From assembly GCA_903854455.1 (NCBI GenBank), contig CAINWJ010000143.1, positions 1 through 5,900 of the forward strand: a stretch of 5,900 bases of DNA, written 5' to 3'. The notes beneath the pieces are model-generated. The model ran no database searches. It had not been told where the DNA came from and saw only the letters and a list, made by a program, of their open reading frames with translations. This DNA comes from Candidatus Peribacteria bacterium. GTDB lineage: Bacteria > Patescibacteriota > Gracilibacteria > Peribacterales > Peribacteraceae. The position numbers were made by a program, and so were the translations under genes. Positions 1 to 5,240 of the stretch are shown here, piece by piece. How positions within the stretch are numbered: the first letter of the stretch is position 1; each line of letters begins with the position of its first letter.

Positions 1-48
1 GCGATTTTCTCAAGTAAGACAAAGTGTCAGAAAGCAAATAAAGGGCAA

Positions 49-120
49 GTATGCTGTATTCAGTATGCAGTATTCAGCGGAACTGCTTTCCCTGTATACC
101 GCATACCGCATACTGAATAC
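49..120. repeat. Inverted array of GTATNCN heptamers (4 + 4 units)
   Basis: Four contiguous 7-bp units run on the plus strand at 49-76: GTATGCT, GTATTCA, GTATGCA, GTATTCA. After a 16-nt spacer, four units run on the minus strand from 120 down to 93: GTATTCA, GTATGCG, GTATGCG, GTATACA. All eight begin with GTAT. The longest perfect pairing between arms is 13 bp (56-68 with 108-120). The array ends 49 nt before the -10 box of the gene at 182. Heptamer tandem repeats are known from cyanobacterial intergenic regions (STRR), but the inverted arrangement is what can be seen here. Function is unknown; the transcript could form a long hairpin. Confidence 0.9.
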
Positions 121-166
121 TTCTTATTATTTTCTCTGTAACCGTATTCCTGATTCGTCTTTATTG

Positions 167-175
167 TGGTATAAT
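167..175 (+). promoter_or_regulatory. Extended -10 promoter of the pilin-like gene
   Basis: TG at 167-168, one base, then a perfect TATAAT at 170-175. No convincing -35 box lies 16-18 nt upstream. The hexamer ends 6 nt before the ATG at 182, so transcription would begin at or next to the start codon, giving a leaderless mRNA. There is no Shine-Dalgarno sequence in the gap (atcccg). Confidence 0.8.
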
Positions 176-181
176 ATCCCG

Positions 182-502
182 ATGGCTTTCTCTTTCCTCA
201 GCCGCCTGCTCATCCCTGTCGCACTTGCGGCATGTCCTGAGCATACGGTTTGTCTCGGTTCGGGTACGATCACTACGGTGCCGGGGATCCTCTCGACGGT
301 CGTTGATTTATTGCTTTATTGGAGCGGATTCGTTGCCGTCGCACTCTTCATCGTCGGCGGCATCATGATGATCATGTCCGGCGGAAGCGATGCGCTCCTG
401 TCGTCCGGCAAGAAGATCATGAAAGGCTCGCTCATCGGTTTCGCTCTTGTCCTGGCATCATGGATGATTTTGTCGACGGTGCTGTACTTCATTACGTTCT
501 GA
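182..502 (+). CDS. Small two-helix membrane protein, type IV secretion pilin-like (TrbC/VirB2 type)
   Basis: A 106-residue protein. Residues 1-17 form a hydrophobic signal segment with one Arg (R8), ending in L15-A16-A17-C18, which fits a lipobox; a second Cys follows at 24. A predicted membrane helix spans about 43-65, with the glycine-rich stretch IVGGIMMIMSGGSD at its end. A short polar loop with KK (77-78) follows, then a second helix at about 82-105. Two helices joined by a short basic loop behind a signal peptide is the layout of VirB2/TrbC-like pilins, and many small proteins of this kind occur in CPR genomes. I infer a membrane or surface pilin-like subunit; no other secretion gene lies in the window. 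The reading frame is open upstream to 65, but the ATG at 182 is chosen because TATAAT lies 6 nt before it and the signal peptide begins there. It ends with TGA. Confidence 0.72.
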   Translation: MAFSFLSRLLIPVALAACPEHTVCLGSGTITTVPGILSTVVDLLLYWSGFVAVALFIVGGIMMIMSGGSDALLSSGKKIMKGSLIGFALVLASWMILSTVLYFITF

Positions 503-539
503 GGCGAAGAGGGAATCAGAGTGTCATTCGTTGGAATCA

Positions 540-717
540 CCAATTGGCAAGGAGTGACCAATAACCAATTCTCAATGTCCCAGCCTTCGCTCCCGCGAGA
601 GCTTCGGTCGGCAAGCAAATAATGACCAATCACCAATTTCCAATTACAGCTTTAGTAATGGTGGCATTGGGTATTTAATCATTGGGAATTATTTGGGGAT
701 TGGTCATTGGATATTGG
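540..717. repeat. Inverted array of CCAATNN heptamers around a GC-rich spacer
   Basis: Plus-strand units sit at 558, 565 and 572 (the last degenerate, TCAATGT) and at 626, 633 and 640, in exact 7-nt steps. Minus-strand units run from 717 down: CCAATAT, CCAATGA, CCAATCC, CCAAATA in exact 7-nt steps, then two looser ones ending at 685 and 670. A palindromic CCAATTGG lies at 540-547. The arms pair best at 623-636 with 693-706 (13 of 14). The insert at 579-620 is GC-rich and unlike the repeat, with CTTCG occurring twice (584 and 602). The array fills most of the 262-bp gap between the pilin-like and TPR genes, and no credible gene lies in that gap. Confidence 0.85.
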
Positions 718-748
718 GCATTTTCCGTCCCTTGGTTCTCTCTCATCC

Positions 749-756
749 TGTATCCT
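749..756 (+). promoter_or_regulatory. Possible -10 region of the TPR gene
   Basis: TATCCT at 751-756 (four of six consensus bases), preceded directly by TG. It ends 8 nt before the ATG at 765 and 5 nt before an in-frame GTG at 762. There is no clear -35 box and no Shine-Dalgarno. It is weaker than the other -10 boxes here and is proposed mainly because its position matches theirs. Confidence 0.4.
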
Positions 757-764
757 TCCTCGTG

Positions 765-1370
765 ATGATTTCCCCCCACGATGACCGAACGGCTGGTCAA
801 CTGGCTGAGGCCGAGAGGCTGAAGCTGGAGGCGCGTCATGATGAAGCCCTGGTGATCCTCGAGGGTATTCTTGCCGACGACCCGAAGAACGTGACGGCAC
901 TGGAGGAAGTGGCGGATAACGAGTTGAGTCTGGAGCGGTTCGATCGTGCGCTGGCTGCGGCGGAGCAGGTGCTGCGCCTGGATCCGAAGAGCTGCGAAGG
1001 GCACTACATTCTGGGATTCATCGCATCCCACGAGGAGCGGTGGCCGGAAGCAGTGCTGTCTCTTAGGGAGGCCAACAGAATCGATCCGAATAATCCGGAG
1101 ATTTTGCGTTGTCTCGGGTGGGCGCTCTTCTCCGGTGGCAATGAGCCGGAGGGAGTGGTGACGCTGGAGCGTGCACTGAATCTGGAGGAACACAATCCGC
1201 TCACACTCTGCGATCTGGGGGTTGTCTATCTGCAGCTTAGGGAATTCACGAAAGCCAAAGCTCTCTTCCACCGGGCGCTGGATCTGGATCCGGAGAATAT
1301 TCGCGTGAAGGAGTGCCTGGAGGTGACGGAGAGGATGGAGAACGAATCGAATAAGCGTGTAAGCGAATAA
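765..1370 (+). CDS. Tetratricopeptide (TPR) repeat protein
   Basis: A 201-residue soluble protein made almost entirely of five TPR units in an exact 34-residue register: about 10-43, 44-77, 78-111, 112-145 and 146-179. The later units end in the usual proline turn (LDPKS, IDPNN, LEEHNP, LDPEN) and carry Gly/Ala at the small-residue positions (ILGFIAS, CLGWALF, DLGVVYL). There is no signal peptide, membrane helix or enzymatic domain. TPRs form a superhelical groove that binds partner proteins; the partner here is unknown. ATG at 765 is preferred over an open extension to 693 because the extension runs into the CCAAT repeat array and the TPR fold needs nothing from it; GTG at 762 is also possible. 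The last codons (NKRVSE and the TAA stop) lie in the octamer repeat at 1349-1380, so the C-terminal tail is made of repeat sequence. Confidence 0.88.
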   Translation: MISPHDDRTAGQLAEAERLKLEARHDEALVILEGILADDPKNVTALEEVADNELSLERFDRALAAAEQVLRLDPKSCEGHYILGFIASHEERWPEAVLSLREANRIDPNNPEILRCLGWALFSGGNEPEGVVTLERALNLEEHNPLTLCDLGVVYLQLREFTKAKALFHRALDLDPENIRVKECLEVTERMENESNKRVSE

Positions 1371-1434
1371 GCGTGTAAGCGAGCATCAGGCACGTTTTTC
1401 ACTCGCCTATTCGCTTAACTCCTATACGCTTAAC
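1349..1434. repeat. Inverted array of octamers overlapping the end of the TPR gene
   Basis: The left arm is a perfect 16-bp tandem duplication at 1349-1364 and 1365-1380, each copy being GAATAAGC followed by GTGTAAGC. The right arm, read on the minus strand from 1434, is GTTAAGCG, TATAGGA, GTTAAGCG, AATAGGCG. The arms can pair over about 16 nt with one mismatch and one bulge, and GCGAG at 1379-1383 pairs with CTCGC at 1402-1406 to close a loop. The left arm encodes the TPR protein's tail and stop; the right arm ends 7 nt before the ftsX -10 box. A run of five T (1395-1399) lies in the loop rather than after a stem, so this is not a standard intrinsic terminator. Confidence 0.85.
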
Positions 1435-1438
1435 AATT

Positions 1439-1447
1439 TGCTACACT
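1439..1447 (+). promoter_or_regulatory. Extended -10 promoter of ftsX
   Basis: TG at 1439-1440, one base, then TACACT at 1442-1447 (five of six consensus bases). It ends 7 nt before the ATG at 1455 and the gap (atcctcc) has no Shine-Dalgarno, so the message is predicted to be leaderless. The region where a -35 box would lie is occupied by the right arm of the octamer array. Confidence 0.7.
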
Positions 1448-1454
1448 ATCCTCC

Positions 1455-2423
1455 ATGCCACTCACGACTGGATCGATGCCGGTGTCATGGAAGCGCGGGA
1501 TGAAGCGTGGATTTCGGCATGCACTCCGCTCGGAAGGATCGCTGATGTCCGTTGCCGCGTTGCTTGGCATGTTCGTCCTGCTCCAGGTGTTGATCGTGAG
1601 TATTGTCGGTGCACAGGCGGGGCTTGGCTTTCTCCGTGAGCGGTTGGATCTCCGCGTGGAAGTTCGGGATACGGCGACCGACAGTGATGTGCAGGATTTC
1701 ATTCAGGCGATCCACGGACTACCCTCCGTCACTGACGTCGTCTTCATTACCCGGGAGCAGGCGATGGCGCGGCAGAAGCAGCGTGATCCCACGTTCGTCG
1801 ATTTCCTCGGGAAGTTCGGCATCGAGAATCCGTTCCCGGATACTGTCGGCGTACGCCTCAAGAGACTGGATGATGCGCCGGAGTTTCTTACGTTCATCCA
1901 GCAGGCGAAATATGCCCCGGTCGTGAATCCGGCATTCCTCACCCAGACCACCGATCAGCAGCAGCAAGCCGAGAAGCTGTCGATGATTGTCGAATCATCA
2001 CAGCTTTTGCTCTGGTGCGGGGTCGGTCTCGTCCTAGTTGTTCTCCTCCTCATCGTCATCGAGTTCATCCGTCGTCGCTCACTTCTCCGCCACGAAGAAA
2101 TCACGATCCAGCAACTCGTCGGCATCAGCACTGCCGATCTGTCACTGCCGTTCATCGTGGAGATGATGAGCTTGCTCGTCGTTGCACTTCTGCTCTCGTG
2201 GATCGTCGTCCTCGTAATTCTCTTCATGCTGCCATTCGCGATTCCTGCGATTGGCTTAGGTGGCGTGCTGGCTCCGTGGACCCGGTATTCGCTTGATCTT
2301 CTCCAGTGGTGGTCGCCGTGGATTCTCCTGAGTGAAGTCGTGATGGTGATTGTGCTGGCGGTAGTTGGGACGAGTTGCATTGTCTGGTCGAGGAAGACAC
2401 CACCCCATTTAATGGAGTATTAG
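1455..2423 (+). CDS. ftsX: Cell-division ABC transporter-like permease FtsX
   Basis: A 322-residue protein with FtsX topology: a basic cytoplasmic N-terminus (KRGMKRGFRHALR), membrane helix 1 at about 32-54, an extracellular domain at about 55-183, and helices at about 184-204, 232-258 and 289-311. The outer domain follows the family pattern closely: LDLRVEVRD, an acidic stretch, LPSVTDVVFITREQA, then FGIENPFPDTVGVRLK. The loop after helix 2 (EEITIQQLVGISTADLSLPFIVE) is the characteristic FtsX segment that faces the ATPase FtsE. FtsX couples FtsE at the division site to activation of cell-wall hydrolases outside the membrane. FtsE normally precedes ftsX, but the upstream gene here is a TPR protein and no ATPase occurs in the window. 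The ATG at 1455 is supported by the -10 box 7 nt before it; M8 or M16 are alternatives. Confidence 0.92.
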   Translation: MPLTTGSMPVSWKRGMKRGFRHALRSEGSLMSVAALLGMFVLLQVLIVSIVGAQAGLGFLRERLDLRVEVRDTATDSDVQDFIQAIHGLPSVTDVVFITREQAMARQKQRDPTFVDFLGKFGIENPFPDTVGVRLKRLDDAPEFLTFIQQAKYAPVVNPAFLTQTTDQQQQAEKLSMIVESSQLLLWCGVGLVLVVLLLIVIEFIRRRSLLRHEEITIQQLVGISTADLSLPFIVEMMSLLVVALLLSWIVVLVILFMLPFAIPAIGLGGVLAPWTRYSLDLLQWWSPWILLSEVVMVIVLAVVGTSCIVWSRKTPPHLMEY

Positions 2424-2452
2424 GAGAGAATAGGTGACTGATTGATGGTACA

Positions 2453-2481
2453 TTGACAATAGTGTTAAATGTATTTAAAGT
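2453..2481 (+). promoter_or_regulatory. Sigma-70-type promoter of the AT-rich gene
   Basis: A perfect TTGACA (2453-2458), a 17-nt spacer, then TAAAGT (2476-2481; four of six consensus bases). It would start transcription near 2488, giving a leader of about 20 nt before the ATG at 2510. An alternative -10-like GATATT (2498-2503) lies 6 nt before the same ATG and would match the leaderless arrangement of the neighbouring genes. Confidence 0.5.
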
Positions 2482-2509
2482 TATATTTGTGACACAAGAT
2501 ATTACTCCG

Positions 2510-3202
2510 ATGGCAAATGCTTGTGAGGATTATTTAGATCAATTACGAAGATTGCGTCATCTCGTGCTTACAGATTCTTCAGCCGAAAACAACGCAAGAC
2601 GATTACAGGCAGCCTTGGATAGTTTAAGAGAATGCATACAAAATGTTATAGCAGGAATAGTTGGAGAAATGACTGTATCTAAGGCGAGTCAGAATGTTTA
2701 TCGTCTCACACGTCGATTTCAGAAAGAGCAAGGACTCGAGCAGATCGATCCGATTTCTCGAGCTGGCTTCGCGCAATTAATGACTCACTTGAAGGATTTG
2801 CCAGCGCAGCATAAGTCCGCATCAGATCGTGGAGTGGCTGACATGCTACTCGAAAGAATTTTTGGAGGTCTTACTCAGCCACATGCAGCTATGACACTTA
2901 CTCGTTATTTACGACATGAGTCCATGATCCCCGTGGCGCCTCTTGCTACTGATGCATTTTTGGTTTCACTTCTTGTGGGCTTTCATCATCGAATGGGAAG
3001 CTGCTTAGCCAGTTCTATGGGAGTTGTTGTGACGGATCCTTATCCGGGAGATGGATATTTTGAGGGAGGATCTCGTTGCCTGATTTCTCAAAACCCCCCC
3101 CTCAAATGTGTGATAATGACAGACTTGAATCACAAAGGGATTACGAGAGCCGAATGTATTCGTATTGTTCATGCGACATATCCAGACATTGAAATCATAT
3201 AA
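2510..3202 (+). CDS. Unknown protein, AT-rich gene, receiver-like C-terminal segment
   Basis: I do not recognise this 230-residue protein. Residues 1-170 look mostly helical and carry many Arg, Leu and Gln (QLRRLRHLVL, NVYRLTRRFQKEQG); no signal peptide is apparent. The end, about 185-230, resembles the middle of a response-regulator receiver domain: NPPLKCVIMTD205LNHKG, then a helix and YPDIEII, comparable to the family's D..MPG.dG..l...i....P.ipvi. The family's MPG is HKG here, and the protein stops before the conserved Thr/Ser and Lys strands, so a working phosphoreceiver is unlikely. Three 60-base samples inside the gene are 40-47% GC, against 55% in a sample of recO. A run of eight C (3094-3101) interrupts the reading frame region. 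ATG 2510 is preferred; an in-frame TTG at 2453 is also open but is part of a perfect -35 box. Acquisition by transfer is possible. Confidence 0.6.
   Translation: MANACEDYLDQLRRLRHLVLTDSSAENNARRLQAALDSLRECIQNVIAGIVGEMTVSKASQNVYRLTRRFQKEQGLEQIDPISRAGFAQLMTHLKDLPAQHKSASDRGVADMLLERIFGGLTQPHAAMTLTRYLRHESMIPVAPLATDAFLVSLLVGFHHRMGSCLASSMGVVVTDPYPGDGYFEGGSRCLISQNPPLKCVIMTDLNHKGITRAECIRIVHATYPDIEII
3094..3101 (+). repeat. C8 homopolymer inside the AT-rich gene
   Basis: Eight consecutive C encode part of N-P-P-L just before the receiver-like segment. A one-base change in tract length would abolish the C-terminus: one alternative frame stops within a few codons, and the other reads about 30 unrelated residues before a stop. 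It may be an accident of composition, a slippage (phase-variation) site or a sequencing-error site. Confidence 0.7.
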
Positions 3203-3230
3203 AGATTTTTCTTCGTTCGAGGGTTTCGCC

Positions 3231-3239
3231 TGTTATTAT
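3231..3239 (+). promoter_or_regulatory. Extended -10 promoter of recO
   Basis: TG at 3231-3232, one base, then TATTAT at 3234-3239 (five of six consensus bases). It ends 6 nt before the ATG at 3246, and the gap cccctc contains no Shine-Dalgarno. The message is predicted to be leaderless. The only sequence between the upstream stop (3202) and this ATG is 43 bp. Confidence 0.75.
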
Positions 3240-3245
3240 CCCCTC

Positions 3246-4007
3246 ATGCCAAGACCCCTCTCGGATGAGGCGATCGTGCTCCGGTCCTACAACGTCGGTG
3301 AGACGGATCGGTTCTGCCTACTCCTCACGAAATCGCATGGTCGGATCGCGGCACGGGTTCAGGGAGCCCGAAAATTGTTGAGTCGTCGCGGACGTGGGCT
3401 GCTGCCTCTGCATCGGGTACTGATTCAGTGGGAGCTGTCGTCTGCCGGTGCGCGGATTACGGGAAGTCATTGTCTCAATCCTCATGCTGCCGCGTGGACC
3501 GATCCTGCGACGCTTGCCATCGCACAGGAGGGAGTGAAGATGCTCATCAGGCTCACGGAAGAATCCACACCGATCGAAGAAGTGTACGCACTTGCCGTTG
3601 AATTTTTGGAATCCTGTCACAGCGGACATCCGAGGCACCTGCTCCACATGTTCACATTGCGGTTATTTGATCTGCTCGGATTACTGCCGTCGATCACGCA
3701 TTCTGCCGTGACGCACCGGACACTTTCTGATGATCAGGCACTCGTCTTCAGCTCAACTGACGGCGGTATCAGCGCTCTGGATGACGGTCGGACCGGCATC
3801 CGGATGTCTCCGCTGCTTCGGCATCTCCTGCTCAACTTGAATACGTCACCTCTTACCGCACTGGATCCTTGTCCTCAGTCACTCGTATCCGAGCTCGACC
3901 GCTTCGTCCGCGTCCTCTCGGGCAGCCACGCCGGTGTATCTGCTGCTCCACTCGTATTCCCCGTCGCACCGATCCCGATTTGCCAGGTGAGTGGACGCGC
4001 TTCGTAG
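3246..4007 (+). CDS. recO: DNA repair protein RecO
   Basis: A 253-residue protein matching RecO, which loads RecA onto SSB-coated single-stranded DNA in the RecFOR gap-repair pathway and anneals complementary strands. The N-terminal OB fold (about 6-78) shows the family signature: EAIVLRSYNVGETDR, LLLTKSHGRIAARVQGARK and a following GLLPLHRVLIQWE strand. The helical C-terminal domain (about 85-228) contains LRLFDLLGLLPSI and FSSTDGGIS. The zinc-binding cysteines many RecO proteins have here are absent: the first pair position reads S153..T156 and the second reads SA after GG, a loss also known in E. coli RecO. The frame is open upstream to 3165, inside the previous gene, but ATG 3246 gives the normal N-terminus and lies 6 nt after the -10 box. 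The last 133 bp overlap the VanW gene on the other strand; residues after about 228 look like a non-conserved tail. Confidence 0.93.
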   Translation: MPRPLSDEAIVLRSYNVGETDRFCLLLTKSHGRIAARVQGARKLLSRRGRGLLPLHRVLIQWELSSAGARITGSHCLNPHAAAWTDPATLAIAQEGVKMLIRLTEESTPIEEVYALAVEFLESCHSGHPRHLLHMFTLRLFDLLGLLPSITHSAVTHRTLSDDQALVFSSTDGGISALDDGRTGIRMSPLLRHLLLNLNTSPLTALDPCPQSLVSELDRFVRVLSGSHAGVSAAPLVFPVAPIPICQVSGRAS

Positions 4008-5194
4008 GCGGAGAAGAATCGTTCGAGCGTTGCACCGGTATTGGCGAGTTGCGTTGATCGGTACCAGACCGCTTTCATGCCATCGTGCCGCTCGCCGGCT
4101 TTGCGCTTCTCGCCCGGTGCCAGCTCGGATGTGTAGATCGTTCGTTCCGTCGTGGGTGCCGCCTCCCTGTCAGAGATGTAGGGACCGAAGACTTCGGACT
4201 TCCGCTCATCGCGCGTGCCGTAGTAGATGAAGAACGCACGATCCTGATCGTCACTGAAGGTCTGGATCAGCAGTGCGCCCGGCGTGTCATTCTTGAATTT
4301 CAAATCGACGTTTGGCGGGTACACCGTCGCGTCGGTTCCCTGCGGGCTGTAGTAGCTGACCGCGTAGCTGTGGTTCTTCCTTTGGACGATGGGCATACCG
4401 TACTCCCACGGTCCGCGAAACGCCGTCGTGCTCACCTGGCAGAGCCCGCCACCGTAGTCCGGGATCGTCGTATCTCCCTGGATCACGAGCTCTTTGCGGT
4501 AACCCGTCCGGTCATTCACAGGGCCGAGCGTCTCATCGAAGGAGAAGACGCTGTCCTGCGGGATGATGTGACCGTTGAATCGTGCGAGACCGACCTTGAT
4601 GTTGTGCCGGCGATTGACCGGTGACTTGGTGAAGACCGACTCTCCGATGGTTACGACTTCCTTGATTCCCATTTGTTCCAGCTCTGTATCTTTCACCGTG
4701 ATCTGCGGCTGGCTCACTTCCACCGGCAGCACGATGGTCGATACATCATCGGTCAGCGCACGGATGGTGAGGCGGGTTGCGGCGATGACGTCCACCGTCT
4801 GCCCGGTGAGACCGATGCCGTCGAAGATGACCGTACCGCTCGCGTTCTTCGCGATGGTGACGTTGCCGGCAGGTCGATCGATCTTGGAAGCGACTTCCTC
4901 TTCGATGGTACGGCTGATGGAAGCATCATCCCACTGACGGACGAGTGTCGACGTCCACCCGGGGGCATCCAGTTCGGTTGTGCCGCAGGTCTGCAGTCGT
5001 GCGGGAGGAAGTGCTTCCATGCCCTGGAACTCCCACACCCGCTTCATCCGCCACCACTCAGGATGGGCAGCGACCGAGACGGAGATGATGTGATGGTTGA
5101 ACGTGTAGGTGAGGGAGGACGGGGCAGCGATGGCAGGCAACGGGATGAGTGCCGCGATGATTGCAGTAAGCCGGAGGAGAGGGAGGCGGGACAC
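3875..5194 (-). CDS. Exported VanW-domain protein
   Basis: A 439-residue protein. From the GTG at 5194 it has a classic signal peptide: MSRLPLLR, a hydrophobic core to about 20, and cleavage near AIA-A (21-24). Residues about 95-165 resemble the putative peptidoglycan-binding domain that commonly precedes VanW in YoaR-like proteins. The VanW domain (about 188-320) is strongly marked: SPVNRRHNI (191-199), FSFDETLGPVNDRTGY, DYGGGLCQVSTTAF (246-259), NHSYAVSYYSPQGTDATVYPP and DLKFKND. The later region (about 350-410) follows the usual pattern of VanW proteins (APGEKRKAG, then WYRS). The tail after 410 is low-complexity and Ser/Thr/Arg-rich. VanW's biochemical role is unsettled; it lies in some vancomycin-resistance clusters and a cell-wall role is inferred. 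The frame is open to 5329, but that extension runs through a hairpin element; GTG has TACAAT exactly 6 nt upstream and gives a normal signal peptide. ATG 5239 is the alternative. Confidence 0.88.
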   Translation of the reverse strand: MSRLPLLRLTAIIAALIPLPAIAAPSSLTYTFNHHIISVSVAAHPEWWRMKRVWEFQGMEALPPARLQTCGTTELDAPGWTSTLVRQWDDASISRTIEEEVASKIDRPAGNVTIAKNASGTVIFDGIGLTGQTVDVIAATRLTIRALTDDVSTIVLPVEVSQPQITVKDTELEQMGIKEVVTIGESVFTKSPVNRRHNIKVGLARFNGHIIPQDSVFSFDETLGPVNDRTGYRKELVIQGDTTIPDYGGGLCQVSTTAFRGPWEYGMPIVQRKNHSYAVSYYSPQGTDATVYPPNVDLKFKNDTPGALLIQTFSDDQDRAFFIYYGTRDERKSEVFGPYISDREAAPTTERTIYTSELAPGEKRKAGERHDGMKAVWYRSTQLANTGATLERFFSAYEARPLTWQIGIGATGNTSGAADTPAWLPERTRTKRSSSDTSD

Positions 5195-5200
5195 GGGGGG

Positions 5201-5206
5201 ATTGTA
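5201..5206 (-). promoter_or_regulatory. -10 box of the VanW gene
   Basis: On the minus strand, TACAAT (five of six consensus bases) is followed by six C and then the GTG start at 5194. It has the same 6-nt spacing as at the pilin-like gene and recO, again with no Shine-Dalgarno, though the extended TG is missing. It decides the GTG start and implies transcription independent of the RNase HI-family gene. Confidence 0.62.
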
Positions 5207-5240
5207 GGGGTGATGAAAGAATGAGGCTATTGGCTTCATA

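Noticed and set aside
49..120. CRISPR array
   Set aside because: Units are 7 bp and contiguous, with no spacers of protospacer length, and they reverse orientation halfway; the same holds for the arrays at 540-717 and 1349-1434.
65..181. 39-residue N-terminal extension of the pilin-like protein
   Set aside because: It runs through the GTAT repeat array and the TATAAT box, and would bury the signal peptide inside the protein.
675..1271. 198-residue minus-strand open frame
   Set aside because: It is antisense to the TPR gene, whose repeat register is unmistakable, and its own sequence has no recognisable features.
1955..2380. 141-residue minus-strand open frame
   Set aside because: It is antisense to the ftsX membrane segments, and its Arg/Thr/Ser-rich composition is typical of a shadow frame.
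2453..2509. TTG start adding 19 residues to the AT-rich gene
   Set aside because: The TTG is part of a perfect TTGACA -35 box, and the ATG at 2510 begins a more ordinary soluble N-terminus.
4085..4624. 179-residue plus-strand open frame
   Set aside because: It is the complement of the VanW domain coding region; high GC leaves antisense frames open.
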